From: Hansschlegelia plantiphila
GTDB lineage: Bacteria > Pseudomonadota > Alphaproteobacteria > Rhizobiales > Methylopilaceae
NCBI RefSeq assembly: GCF_027922265.1
Contig: NZ_BSFI01000023.1
Location: 1-64,000 of the forward strand
Length of the DNA stretch: 64,000 bases
Direction: 5' to 3'
Shown: positions 8,685-19,296 of the stretch, piece by piece
Layout of the letters: every line of letters starts with the position of its first letter
Numbering within the stretch: position 1 is the stretch's first letter
Translations under genes and position numbers: made by a program
Notes under the pieces: model-generated
Told to the model about the DNA's origin: nothing
What the model saw: only the letters and a program-made list of their open reading frames with translations
Database searches by the model: none

Positions 8685-8984
8685 ATGCGAATTCTTTCCG
8701 CCATCGTCATCGCCGCCGTCATGGGCGGCTCCGCGCTCGCCCAGACCACCCCGTCGACGAGCGACGCGCCCGCGGCCTCGGGACAGAACCCGCAGGCCGA
8801 CCCGAAGCACTCCTCGCCCGGAGCGACCGGCGCGATGGAGAACAAGTCGTCGGGCGTCGCGACCAGCCCGCAGGAGGTGCAGGAGCAGTCGAAGGGAGCC
8901 GGCGAGGCAGGCAAGGGCACGACCTCGCCAGGCACTGTCGGCGCCGCTCCGGGCAGCGATTCCGAACAGCCCAAGCAGAAATAA
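8685..8984 (+). CDS. Small secreted low-complexity protein
   Basis: A 99-residue protein with signal peptide MRILSAIVIAAVMGGSALA followed by a hydrophilic, Ser/Pro/Gly/Gln/Ala-rich mature chain without cysteine (for example GATGAMENKSSGVATSPQEV). It looks intrinsically disordered. AGGGAG lies 8-9 nt before the ATG. It follows the DUF4142 gene by 24 nt, and proteins of this kind are often found beside DUF4142 genes in Hyphomicrobiales. No function can be assigned; a periplasmic stress-protective or hydrophilin-like role is only a guess. Confidence 0.7.
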   Translation: MRILSAIVIAAVMGGSALAQTTPSTSDAPAASGQNPQADPKHSSPGATGAMENKSSGVATSPQEVQEQSKGAGEAGKGTTSPGTVGAAPGSDSEQPKQK

Positions 8985-8996
8985 GCGCTGGCTGCG

Positions 8997-9036
8997 GGGA
9001 TCGGCGCGCCCGCCCGACGGCGGGCGCGCTGATCCC
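8997..9036. terminator. Bidirectional terminator hairpin
   Basis: An 18-bp stem (8997-9014 with 9019-9036) with a CGAC loop pairs perfectly apart from one G-U. It lies between the convergent small secreted-protein gene and the flavin reductase gene at the end of the liv-type operon. There is no T-run on either side, as is common in GC-rich alphaproteobacteria. Confidence 0.75.
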
Positions 9037-9085
9037 TGAGCCGGTTGATAAAGCCCGGGTGACGCGGAAGAGCCTACTGGCCCCT

Positions 9086-9598
9086 TCAGACCCGCTGCAG
9101 CGATTGAAAGTCCGCGTCGCAATAGATGAGGGGCGCAAGATCTGCGGACGACACATGGATCGCCCGCCCCACGAAGATCGTATGCGTGCCCTCGTCATAG
9201 TCGTTTTCAACCACGCATTCGACGTGGGCGGCGCAGCCGAGGAGCAGCGGGCAACCCGTCTCGCCCACCGCATGCGGCGCGGCCTCGAAGGTCTTCGCGT
9301 CTCCGCCGGCGAAATAGGTCGCCAGCCCCTCCTGTCCCTCGGCGAGGATGTTGAGCGCGAAGGCCTGTCCTTTGACGATCAGCGCGTGAGATGCGCTGGC
9401 GCGGTTCACCACGACGAGGGCCAGCGGCGGGTCGGCGCTCACGCTGCACACCGCAGTCGCCGTCATGCCGTTGACGCTCGCGCCGGACCTGCTCGTGACC
9501 ACGGTCACTCCCGAAGCGAAACGGCGCATCGCGGCCTTGAAGGGGGCGGGGGCAACGCCCTCCGCGCGGTCCCGCAGGGGAGACAGGGTCGCCCTCAT
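9086..9598 (-). CDS. Flavin reductase domain protein (NtaB-like)
   Basis: A 170-residue flavin reductase of the HpaC/NtaB family: AAMRRFASGVTVVTS, then GMTATAVCSVSADPPLALVV and a terminal YCDADFQSL. It should supply FMNH2 to the monooxygenase encoded just upstream, whose stop overlaps this ATG by 4 nt (ATGA at 9595-9598). The longer open frame to 9823 is antisense-type read-through. It is the last gene of the seven-gene liv-monooxygenase operon and is followed by a strong hairpin. It is a second copy of the function encoded at 2816, with clearly different sequence. Confidence 0.92.
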   Translation of the reverse strand: MRATLSPLRDRAEGVAPAPFKAAMRRFASGVTVVTSRSGASVNGMTATAVCSVSADPPLALVVVNRASASHALIVKGQAFALNILAEGQEGLATYFAGGDAKTFEAAPHAVGETGCPLLLGCAAHVECVVENDYDEGTHTIFVGRAIHVSSADLAPLIYCDADFQSLQRV

Positions 9599-10926
9599 TC
9601 CCGGCCCCCCGCGAGGCCCAGCCGATCGCGCAGCGTTCCTTCGCCATAGGCCGCGGCGGCGCGTCCGCGCGCCTGAAGCAGCGGCACGACCTTGTCGACG
9701 AAATCGTCGAAGGTGTCGGGCAGAAAAGCGGGCGACACCACGAAGCCGTCGGCGGCGCCGCTGTCGACGATCGCGATCAGCTCGTCCGCGATGTCCTCGG
9801 CGGTTCCGACCAGCCGCGGGCACATCACGCCGCGGCCATAGATCCTGCCGGCTTCGGCGATCGTCATCGAGCCGTCGCCGGCGATCGAGCGCAGCGCGGC
9901 GAGGTTTCCCTGGCTGCCGGTGTCGGCGATCTCGTTGACGGCGGCGTCGAGCGGCAGGGCGCCGAAGTCGGCGTTGGCGTGGGCGGCCAGCGTCGAGAGG
10001 CCGACGCGCGGGTCGATCAGACTGTCGTGCAGGTCGCGCTTCGCCTCAGCCTCCGCCCGCGTCGCGCCCACGAAGGGCATGACGGCCATCATCACCTTGG
10101 CGGCGTCCGGCGCGCGGCCTGCGGCCTCGAGGGCGGCGCGGACATCCTTCGTGAAGGCGGCCATGCGGGTCATGTTCGGCTGCAGAGCGAAGATCACTTC
10201 CGTCCAGCGCGCCGCGAACGCCTTGCCGCGCCCGGACGAGCCCGCCTGAATGACGACCGGACGTCCCTGCGGGCTGTGCGGAATGTTGAGCGGGCCGCGT
10301 GACTGGAACCACTTTCCCCTGTGGTTGACGTAGTGGACCTTCGACGGATCCGCATAGACGCCGGCGGCGCGGTCGAGCACCAGCGCGTCGTCGTCCCAGC
10401 TGTCCCAGAGCTTGAACGCGACCTCCATGAACTCGTCGGCCCGGTCGTAGCGCTCGTCATGGCTGAGGTGCGGCACGTCGCCGAAGTTCAGCGCTTCGCC
10501 GTCATTCATCGAGGTGACGACGTTCCATGCGGCGCGCCCGCCTGAGATGTGGTCGAGCGTGGCGAACTCGCGCGCGACGTTGAACGGCGCGTCGTAGGTG
10601 GTGGACCGCGTCGCCCCGAGGCCGAGCCGCGACGTCACCGCCGCCATCGCGCCGAGGATGGGCAGGGGGTCCATGCGGGTGGCGTCCTGATCACCGAGCC
10701 GCAGGCCCATCTCGTGGCTGTCGCCATAGCGGTCGGCGATCGCGAGGCGGTCGGCGAAGAACACGAAGTCGAACACCCCCCGCTCGAGCGTCCGGGCGAT
10801 GCCGGCGTAATGCGCGAGGCTGAGGAACGGCGTCTCATGCGCGGGATTGCGCCAGATCGCGTGGCTGTGGACCACGGGGCCTGCGACGAGAAAGCCGCAG
10901 AAATGCATCTGTTTCGGCTGGGTCAT
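9595..10926 (-). CDS. NtaA/DmoA-family FMN-dependent monooxygenase
   Basis: A 443-residue luciferase-like monooxygenase of the NtaA/SnaA/DmoA group. It shows MHFCGFLVAGPVVHSHAIWR at the start, VFFADRLAIADRYGD, the family signature WNVVTSMNDGEALNFGD and VVIQAGSSGRGKAFAARW. Characterised relatives oxidise nitrilotriacetate, EDTA, pristinamycin or dimethyl sulfide with FMNH2 from a partner reductase. ATG 10926 is the family-like start. Its partner reductase follows with a 4-nt overlap, and an ABC importer precedes it, so the imported compound is likely its substrate. That substrate is not determinable; an N- or S-containing heterocycle or aminocarboxylate fits. Confidence 0.9.
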   Translation of the reverse strand: MTQPKQMHFCGFLVAGPVVHSHAIWRNPAHETPFLSLAHYAGIARTLERGVFDFVFFADRLAIADRYGDSHEMGLRLGDQDATRMDPLPILGAMAAVTSRLGLGATRSTTYDAPFNVAREFATLDHISGGRAAWNVVTSMNDGEALNFGDVPHLSHDERYDRADEFMEVAFKLWDSWDDDALVLDRAAGVYADPSKVHYVNHRGKWFQSRGPLNIPHSPQGRPVVIQAGSSGRGKAFAARWTEVIFALQPNMTRMAAFTKDVRAALEAAGRAPDAAKVMMAVMPFVGATRAEAEAKRDLHDSLIDPRVGLSTLAAHANADFGALPLDAAVNEIADTGSQGNLAALRSIAGDGSMTIAEAGRIYGRGVMCPRLVGTAEDIADELIAIVDSGAADGFVVSPAFLPDTFDDFVDKVVPLLQARGRAAAAYGEGTLRDRLGLAGGRE

Positions 10927-11026
10927 TGTCTGCCTTCGCGGCCTCGTCCGGGCGCGCGCCTCCCTTGGCGCGCGGCCGGCGGCCACGCGCTCCTAGATTC
11001 CGTTCAAAGCGTCTGGGTTCGTGCGG

Positions 11027-12256
11027 TCAGCTCACGACGCCGACCGGCGTGTTCTTCCCGCCCTTGATGAGCTGGACGTAGAAGGAGCGGTTGATCGAGT
11101 CGCCCTTCTCGTCGAAGTCGCAGGTGCAGCCCGCGCCGTTGAAATTGATCTTCTTGCCGTCGCGGATCATCTTCAGCGCTTTGACGACGTCGTCGACCTT
11201 CTCGCCGGGCGGGTTGCAGACCTCGCGGACCGACTTGGTCCAGACCGCCGCCTCCTGGGTCTTGGCGTGCTCCATCGCGAGCACCGTGATGCAGACCTGG
11301 TCCCAGGCGTTGCCGGCGAACAGGAAGACCGTCCCCTCCGGCGCGCCCATCTCCTTCACGAACCGGGCGTAGGACGGGCTGTCGATCGGCGGCGAGGGCT
11401 GCAGGTGGTAGATGCCCTCGGCGACCTCGGGGCCGACCGCCTGCAGGAACTTGCCCTCGGCGTCCGCCCCTGTGCCGAGCGACACCACCTTCGAGGTGAA
11501 GCCGCCACGGAAGATCTCTTTCGCGATCGAGACCATGTCGGTGAGCAGCGGCAGCACGAACACCGCGTCGGGCTCCGGCCCGAACGCCTTCTCGACCTCG
11601 GCGCGGTAGGACGCCTGGTCGGGATTGTACATCACGACGTCCATCACCTGCCCGCCGATCTTCGCCATCTCGGCCTTGAACGGCTCGACCATGGCGACGA
11701 TGAACGGGTTCTGCTGCGCGAGCACCGTGACTTTCTTGGCCCCGATCTTCTCCATCACCTTGGCGCCGGCGGGCCCCCACTGGCTGCTCTTGGCCTGAAG
11801 CCGGTAGATCAGGCCCTTGGTGTCGCCCTCGGTGACGGCGTTCGCCGCGCAGGACAGCATCTGGACCTTGTTCGCCGCGAGAATGACCGGCTTCGCCGCG
11901 AGCGCCTCCGGGCTGCCCCAGAAGCCGCCGACGAGCTCGACCTTGTTGACCTCGAGCAGCTTCTTGCTGGCCGCGACGCTCGCGGTGGCGCTGGTTTCAC
12001 TGTCTTCGATGAACAGCTTCACCTTCCGGCCGCCGAGGATGCCCCCCGCGCCGTTCACCTTGGCGACGACGAGGTCCGCCGCCTGTTTCATGGCGGGTCC
12101 ATAGGAGCCGGTCGCGCCGGAGAACGGCAGCACCATGCCGAGCGGCACGTCCGCCGCGCCCTGCGCGAGCGCCGGCCTGCCGAACGCGGTCGCGAGCGGG
12201 AGCGCGCCGAGCCCCGCCACCACGGCGCGGCGGTTCACCACGAAGCTGTCAGTCAT
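11027..12256 (-). CDS. Branched-chain-amino-acid-type ABC substrate-binding protein (Tat signal)
   Basis: A 409-residue Peripla_BP_6 (LivJ/AmiC-like) binding protein. VNRRAVVAGLGALPLATAFG followed by PALAQ is a Tat signal. The mature start PLGMVLPFSGATGSYGPAMK and the IEDSETSATASVAASKKLLE segment are typical. It captures the ligand for the LivGFHM-like importer encoded upstream. The divergence from leucine-binding proteins and its operon with a monooxygenase argue for a non-amino-acid ligand. The 85-nt gap to livM holds a GGCCGATCGGCC palindrome; 100 nt separate it from the monooxygenase gene. Confidence 0.9.
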   Translation of the reverse strand: MTDSFVVNRRAVVAGLGALPLATAFGRPALAQGAADVPLGMVLPFSGATGSYGPAMKQAADLVVAKVNGAGGILGGRKVKLFIEDSETSATASVAASKKLLEVNKVELVGGFWGSPEALAAKPVILAANKVQMLSCAANAVTEGDTKGLIYRLQAKSSQWGPAGAKVMEKIGAKKVTVLAQQNPFIVAMVEPFKAEMAKIGGQVMDVVMYNPDQASYRAEVEKAFGPEPDAVFVLPLLTDMVSIAKEIFRGGFTSKVVSLGTGADAEGKFLQAVGPEVAEGIYHLQPSPPIDSPSYARFVKEMGAPEGTVFLFAGNAWDQVCITVLAMEHAKTQEAAVWTKSVREVCNPPGEKVDDVVKALKMIRDGKKINFNGAGCTCDFDEKGDSINRSFYVQLIKGGKNTPVGVVS

Positions 12257-12341
12257 GGATGCATCCTCACTCGCTGGTTGCAGGCGTTGCGGCCGATCGG
12301 CCGTCGTCGGCAGGGGTTGAAAGATGACGACGCGGGGCGCG

Positions 12342-13262
12342 TCAGGACCTCGTGGTCCGGTCGGGGAGAACGTCGGAGGTGCGCCGGCGCGGCTCGGGCG
12401 CCAGCCCCTGTGGCCGGAGGATCAGAAGCAGCACGATGCCGACGCCGATCAGGCCGAGCCGGAGCGCCGAAAGCTGCACGCCGTCGATCACCGTGATGAA
12501 GTCCTTGAGAAAGCGCGTGCCCTCGAGCAGCGCCATGATCGAGCCCGCCCCGACCAGCAGGCCGACGTTCGAGCCGCGGCCGCCCGCGATCACGGCCATG
12601 AAAGCGTAGGCGGTGACGATCGGGGTGAACTGGCCGGGATCGATATAGGTGAGGTAGTAGGCGTGGAGCGCGCCTGCGATTCCCATCACCGCTCCGCCGA
12701 CCGCGAACGCCCGCACCCGCAGAGCGAACACGTTCTTGCCGAGCGCGGAGGTCACGGTCGCGTCGTCGCGTATTGCGCGCAACGCCCGCCCGAAGGGGGA
12801 GCGCGCCATGCCTTCGAGCGTGACGAAGGCCAGCGCCACCAGCGCGACGGCGAAGACGAGAAACACGGCGTCGCCGCCGACCGCGTCGCCCAGCGCCGCG
12901 AACGGCCTCGGAATGTCCGCGATGCCGAGCGCGCCGTTCGTCAGCCAGGGCTCGTTCAGGATGACGAGCCGCACCACCTCCCCGAAGCCGATCGTGACGA
13001 TCGCGAGATAGTTCTCCTCGAGCCGTATCGCGAGCAAGGCGAGGCCGGCGCTGAAGGCGGCCGACAGCGCGGCGGAGACCGCCATGGCCGGAAGCCAGCC
13101 GATTTCAGGGGCGAGCAGCGCGGCCGCATAGGCGCCGATCGCGACGAAGCCCACGACTCCGAAGTTCACCAGGCCGGCGAGGCCCCATTGCAGGTTCAGC
13201 GCAAGGCCGACCAGGGCCGCGACGCAGACCAGAATGGTGATGGTGATGAGATAGGCGATCAT
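12342..13262 (-). CDS. ABC transporter permease, LivM-like
   Basis: A 306-residue inner-membrane permease with about nine hydrophobic segments. LALNLQWGLAGLVNFGVVGF near residue 24 and the permease coupling loop around RSPFGRALRAIRDDATVTSA are diagnostic of LivM. It pairs with the LivH-like protein to form the channel of the importer. Its ATG overlaps the livH stop by 4 nt. The short cytoplasmic tail after LRPQGL is Arg-rich. Confidence 0.92.
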   Translation of the reverse strand: MIAYLITITILVCVAALVGLALNLQWGLAGLVNFGVVGFVAIGAYAAALLAPEIGWLPAMAVSAALSAAFSAGLALLAIRLEENYLAIVTIGFGEVVRLVILNEPWLTNGALGIADIPRPFAALGDAVGGDAVFLVFAVALVALAFVTLEGMARSPFGRALRAIRDDATVTSALGKNVFALRVRAFAVGGAVMGIAGALHAYYLTYIDPGQFTPIVTAYAFMAVIAGGRGSNVGLLVGAGSIMALLEGTRFLKDFITVIDGVQLSALRLGLIGVGIVLLLILRPQGLAPEPRRRTSDVLPDRTTRS

Positions 13263-14122
13263 CGGCGCGCAGCTTTCGCCCCGAACAGGCCGTTCGCCCG
13301 GAACAGAAGCAGCGCGAGAATGACCGCGAAGCTCACGACCTGCCGGTAGTTGGTGGGAATGACGAGCGCCGACATCTCTTCCGCGACGCCGATGACGAGC
13401 GCGCCCGCGATGGCGCCGAGCGGCGAGCCCAGGCCGCCGAGGATCGCGGCCGCGAAGATCGGGATCTGGTAATTCCAGCCGATCAGCGGGTCGATGGCGC
13501 GGTCGAGGCCCGACAGGACGCCGGCGACGCCGAGCAGCGCCCCGACGAGCGCCCAGGTCAGCCGGGCGACCGTCCGTCGCTCGACGCCTCTGACCGCGGC
13601 AAGGGAAGCGTTGTCCGCCACGGCGCGCATCGCGCGGCCGAGCGGAGAAAAGCGCAGCAGCGCGTCGACCAGCACGAGGCAGACCAGGACGACCGCCGCG
13701 GTCGTGATCTGCTCCTGGTTGATCCTGATGCCCTGCCAGCGGATCGGCCGCGACGGCGCCACGTCGAAGCCTCGGCTGGCGTTGCCGAAGGCGAAGCGGC
13801 AGACGTTTTCGATGATGAGCGAGACGCCCATCGAGGCGACCAGCAGCGAGATCGAACCCCGTTCGCGCAACCGTTCGAAGACGAGCTGGTCGGAGGCGAC
13901 GCCGGCGGCGGCGACCGTGACCGCCGCGATCGCGGCCGACGCCGACAGCGGCAGTCCGAGGCGCACGTTCGCGACCCAGGCGGCGTAGGCGCCAAGGGTG
14001 ACCATCGAACCCACGGCGAAGTTCGCGAATTTCAGCACGCCGAAGATCAGGGTGAGGGCGAGCGCGGGCAGGGCGATCAGCAACCCGGTCACAAGCCCAT
14101 TGAAGAAGAGCTGGACGGCCAT
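13259..14122 (-). CDS. ABC transporter permease, LivH-like
   Basis: A 287-residue LivH-type permease: FFNGLVTGLLIALPALALTL, then LIFGVLKFANFAVGSM at the N-terminus, the coupling loop SPLGRAMRAVADNASLA, and AAILGGLGSPLGAIAGALVI late. ATG 14122 was chosen because the family begins here and the livF stop lies at 14124-14126; the frame remains open to 14398 inside livF. It is translationally coupled on both sides within the liv-type operon. Confidence 0.92.
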   Translation of the reverse strand: MAVQLFFNGLVTGLLIALPALALTLIFGVLKFANFAVGSMVTLGAYAAWVANVRLGLPLSASAAIAAVTVAAAGVASDQLVFERLRERGSISLLVASMGVSLIIENVCRFAFGNASRGFDVAPSRPIRWQGIRINQEQITTAAVVLVCLVLVDALLRFSPLGRAMRAVADNASLAAVRGVERRTVARLTWALVGALLGVAGVLSGLDRAIDPLIGWNYQIPIFAAAILGGLGSPLGAIAGALVIGVAEEMSALVIPTNYRQVVSFAVILALLLFRANGLFGAKAARR

Positions 14123-14123
14123 C

Positions 14124-14858
14124 TCAGGCGACCTTCGCGAAGAACAGCTCGGCGAGATCGGAGGCGCCGACCTCGGCGGCGCGCGCGCGAAGGCTGATTT
14201 GGCCGGCGACCAGCACGACGGCCTCATCGGCGATCCTGAGCGCGGCCGCGACGTTCTGCTCGACGAGCAGCACCGTGACGCCGGCTTCGCGGACCCGGAC
14301 GATCGCCTCCATCGTCTGGCCGACGATCTTGGGGCTGAGGCCGGCCGACGGCTCGTCGAGCAGCAGGACTTCGGGGTTGGCGAGCAGAGCGCTCGCAAAG
14401 GCGAGCATCTGCCGCTGGCCGCCCGAAAGATCGCCGGCGCGGGTGCGCAGCCGCGCCGCGATCTCGGGGAAGAGCTCGAGAACGCGCTGGCGCTGCTCTG
14501 GCCCGACGCCTGCGCGGCCGCGTAGGAATTCGGTCGCGAGCTTGAGGTTCTCGCCGATGGTCAGGCTCGGGAAGACGTTGGCTTCCTGCGGGACGTAAGC
14601 AAGGCCCGCCGCCACGCGCTTCGCCGGCGTCTCGGCCGTCACGTCGCGGCCGGTGACCATCACGTGGCCCGAGCGGACATCGAGCAGACCGGCGAGCGTC
14701 TTCACGAAGCTCGACTTGCCGGATCCGTTCGGACCGATCACCGCGAGTATCGTCTCCGGCGCCTGGTCGAGGTCGACGCCGCGAATGATGTCGCCGCCGC
14801 GGCCGTAGCCGGAGCGCAGGCTCCGCACCGAAAGCGCCTGGATATCGCCGCCGGTCAC
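14124..14858 (-). CDS. ABC transporter ATP-binding protein, LivF-like
   Basis: A 244-residue ATPase. Walker A is GPNGSGKSS, the signature LSGGQRQ and Walker B EVLLLDEPSAGLSP. The YVPQEANVFPSLTIGENL Q-loop stretch is typical of LivF. It powers the high-affinity importer together with LivG. Its ATG overlaps the livG stop by 4 nt. Confidence 0.93.
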   Translation of the reverse strand: MTGGDIQALSVRSLRSGYGRGGDIIRGVDLDQAPETILAVIGPNGSGKSSFVKTLAGLLDVRSGHVMVTGRDVTAETPAKRVAAGLAYVPQEANVFPSLTIGENLKLATEFLRGRAGVGPEQRQRVLELFPEIAARLRTRAGDLSGGQRQMLAFASALLANPEVLLLDEPSAGLSPKIVGQTMEAIVRVREAGVTVLLVEQNVAAALRIADEAVVLVAGQISLRARAAEVGASDLAELFFAKVA

Positions 14859-15646
14859 GCCGCCACTCCGAGATAGGCTTCGACGACGCGGCGGTCCTTG
14901 ACGACGTCCCCGAACGTGCCGGAGACCAGCAGGCGACCCTCCGCCATGACATGGACATGGTCGCAGAGCTCGCCGACCAGATGCATGTCGTGCTCGACGA
15001 GGCCGAAGGAGACCCCTTCCGCGTTGAGCTCGCGCACGAGCCGGATCATCTCGAGCTTGAGAGGCGGGGAGACGCCCGCCCCCGGCTCGTCCAGCAGGAT
15101 GAGCCTGGGCTCAAGCAGCAGCGCTCGGGCGAGGTCCAGCAGCTTCTTCTGGCCGCCCGACAGCCCGCCGGACTGCTGATCGGCGAGCTTGTAGAGGCCG
15201 ACCCGCTCGAGCAACGCCTTCGCCTTCAGGGCGTTGGCGCTTTCCTCGGCCCACCATTTGCGGCGCCCGAACAGGCTTGCGACGACGCCCTCGCCGGATT
15301 GCCGGCGCGGGGCGAGCAACAGGTTCTCGAAAACCGTGAGACTGCCGAGTTCGCGCACGATCTGGAAGGTCCTGGCGACGCCGAGCGCGGCGAAGCGATG
15401 CGGGGCCGCGGCCGTGACGTCGCGGCCCGAAAGCAGGACGCGGCCCTCGTCGGGCCGGACGAGGCCCGTCATCACATTGAGCAGCGTGGTTTTCCCGGCG
15501 CCGTTGGGACCGATCAGGCCGGTGATGCGGCCGGTCTCCAGCGTCAGGCTGCAGCCGTCGAGCGCCGCCAGCCCTCCATATCGCTTCGCGACGCCGCGAA
15601 CCTCAAGCAGCGAAAGGGCCGACCCGCTCGTCGACGGGCCGCTCAT
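14855..15646 (-). CDS. ABC transporter ATP-binding protein, LivG-like
   Basis: A 263-residue ATPase with Walker A GPNGAGKTT, signature GGLSGGQKKLLDLA, Walker B LILLDEPGAGVSP and the LivG C-terminal tail ending DRRVVEAYLGVAA. It is the first gene of the minus-strand operon livG-F-H-M-binding protein-monooxygenase-flavin reductase (15646 down to 9086), so the promoter must lie in the AT-rich region 15647-15828 shared with the divergent LysR gene. Confidence 0.93.
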   Translation of the reverse strand: MSGPSTSGSALSLLEVRGVAKRYGGLAALDGCSLTLETGRITGLIGPNGAGKTTLLNVMTGLVRPDEGRVLLSGRDVTAAAPHRFAALGVARTFQIVRELGSLTVFENLLLAPRRQSGEGVVASLFGRRKWWAEESANALKAKALLERVGLYKLADQQSGGLSGGQKKLLDLARALLLEPRLILLDEPGAGVSPPLKLEMIRLVRELNAEGVSFGLVEHDMHLVGELCDHVHVMAEGRLLVSGTFGDVVKDRRVVEAYLGVAA

Positions 15647-15793
15647 GCGGACAGGCCGCGGGCGGACGGCCGTCGCCGCCAGCCCACCAATTGTGCATGA
15701 TTTGCCTTATCCATGAGCATAAGCTTAAAAACTCGACAGTATTCGTGCTGTTAAACATTCTAAAGGCCGCGCATTCCCCTAAGCAAATTTATA

Positions 15794-15811
15794 TTGCTTT
15801 GCAAAAAGCAA
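15794..15811. promoter_or_regulatory. Inverted repeat, likely LysR regulator binding site
   Basis: TTGCTTT-GCAA-AAAGCAA is a perfect 7-4-7 inverted repeat in the AT-rich 15647-15828 gap between the liv-type operon and the LysR gene. Its position 17 nt before the LysR start is typical for autoregulation. A second small palindrome, TAAGCTTA, lies at 15720-15727, closer to the liv side. Confidence 0.6.
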
Positions 15812-15828
15812 AATAATATTTGGCTTAT

Positions 15829-16755
15829 ATGACGCGACCTCTTGAGATTGTGCTGCTGCGGACCTTCGTGCTGCTGATCGAGATGCGCAGCGTGACGCGC
15901 GTGGCGAGAAAGCTGCACCGCACGCAGCCCGCCGTGAGCCTGCAGATTCGAAGACTCGAGGAGGCGGCCGGTCAGCCGCTGTTCGAGAGCGATCTCCGGC
16001 GGCTCCGGCTGACGCCGCAGGGCGAAACGCTGCTGCCTTATGCGCGCGCGGTTCTGCGCATGCACGACGAGGCGCAGCTTCGGCTGGCCTCCGAGGAGAT
16101 CGAGGGCCGCGTCACGCTCGGCTGCCCGGATCTCTACGCCGCGTTCCTGCTGCCGGAGACCCTGGCAAGCTTCCGCAAGGCCTATCCGCGCGTCGAAGTC
16201 TCCGTGCGATGCGCCTTGTCGCGCCAGATCGCCGCCGACATGGACGAGGGCCTCGTCGACGTGGCGATCGCGACGCGGATGCCGGGCGTCGGCCCGCGCA
16301 CGGGAGACGCGGTGCGGCTCAAATCGGAAAAGCTCGTGTGGCTGGGCGCCGAAAACGGCGAAGCGCATCGGCGCGCGCCCGTGCCGCTCGCCATGCTGCC
16401 CGAGGGCAACCTCTACCGCGATCTCGCCCTCATGGCCCTGAACGAAGCGGGGGTCAGCTGGCGGATCGCCTGCGTCTCCGAGAGCATCGCCGGACTTCAG
16501 GCGATGGCGCTCGCGGACGCCGCCGTGATCGTGCTGTCGGCTTCCGTTCACGCGACCGGGCTGGTCCGCCTCGGTCAGGAATCCGGGCTGCCGCCGCTCC
16601 CCAATATCGACATCATGCTTTGGCGGCGTCTCAACGGTCTGTCGCAGGCGGCCGAGCAGTTCGCCCGCCACATCACCCTCGGCGTCGCCGAACTGGCGCC
16701 CCGGCTGGAGGCCCGCGACGGACCAGCCGGATTTCCGAGCGCCCCCGCGGACTGA
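15829..16755 (+). CDS. LysR-family transcriptional regulator
   Basis: A 308-residue LTTR. The N-terminal winged HTH reads LRTFVLLIEMRSVTRVARKL and TQPAVSLQIRRLEEAAGQPL; a LysR_substrate domain follows, with GRVTLGCPDLYAAFLLPETL. It probably senses the substrate of the divergent importer-monooxygenase operon and controls it. ATG 15829 is preferred over the in-frame TTG 15820; neither has a clear Shine-Dalgarno sequence, which fits low-level expression. The next gene, a PepSY protein, begins 24 nt downstream. Confidence 0.9.
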   Translation: MTRPLEIVLLRTFVLLIEMRSVTRVARKLHRTQPAVSLQIRRLEEAAGQPLFESDLRRLRLTPQGETLLPYARAVLRMHDEAQLRLASEEIEGRVTLGCPDLYAAFLLPETLASFRKAYPRVEVSVRCALSRQIAADMDEGLVDVAIATRMPGVGPRTGDAVRLKSEKLVWLGAENGEAHRRAPVPLAMLPEGNLYRDLALMALNEAGVSWRIACVSESIAGLQAMALADAAVIVLSASVHATGLVRLGQESGLPPLPNIDIMLWRRLNGLSQAAEQFARHITLGVAELAPRLEARDGPAGFPSAPAD

Positions 16756-16779
16756 TCCGAGGGGGCGCGCGGACCAGAC

Positions 16780-17043
16780 ATGAAGAACGCATCCAAGATC
16801 GTCCTCGCCGCCGCTCTCGCCGTCGGCCTCGCCGGTCCCGTTCTGGCCGACCCGGCCGGCCCGGGCTGGATCAGCATCGAGCAGGCGGCCCGGAAGGCCA
16901 AGGACGCCGTCTACACCGAGATCTCGAAGATCGAGGCCGACGACGGTCGCTGGGAAGGCGCGGGCGTCAAGAACGGCCAGACGCTCGAGTTCCACATCGA
17001 CGCGAAGACCGGCGCGATCTCGAACGAGCACGCGGACGACTGA
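16780..17043 (+). CDS. Small secreted PepSY-domain protein
   Basis: An 87-residue exported protein. The signal peptide MKNASKIVLAAALAVGLAGP ends VLA. The remainder, from ISIEQAARKAKDAVYTEISK to LEFHIDAKTGAISNEH, is one PepSY domain, the small alpha-beta fold also found in peptidase propeptides. Single-domain PepSY proteins occur in two-component signalling or as inhibitor-like periplasmic proteins; no role is clear here. It follows the LysR gene by 24 nt and ends just before a strong bidirectional terminator. Confidence 0.8.
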   Translation: MKNASKIVLAAALAVGLAGPVLADPAGPGWISIEQAARKAKDAVYTEISKIEADDGRWEGAGVKNGQTLEFHIDAKTGAISNEHADD

Positions 17044-17050
17044 TGTCCCG

Positions 17051-17083
17051 GTCGTGTCCCGGTCCCCGGGGCCGGGACACGAC
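17051..17083. terminator. Bidirectional terminator between convergent genes
   Basis: GTCGTGTCCCGG (17051-17062) pairs perfectly with CCGGGACACGAC (17072-17083) around a 9-nt loop, exactly filling the space between the PepSY gene and the end of the convergent nadE gene (stop at 17086). Confidence 0.8.
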
Positions 17084-17085
17084 GC

Positions 17086-19158
<2,073 letters not shown>

Positions 19159-19296
19159 GGCGAGCCCTTCATCTGTCGCGCGCAGGTTCTTTAGCCGCGC
19201 TTCGTTTCCGTCGCGATAATCGGTGATTAGCATATCGGCGTTTCCGTGCGGTTTCGCCATAACGGACGCCCGCCGTCCGATCGCCCGAGAGGACCG

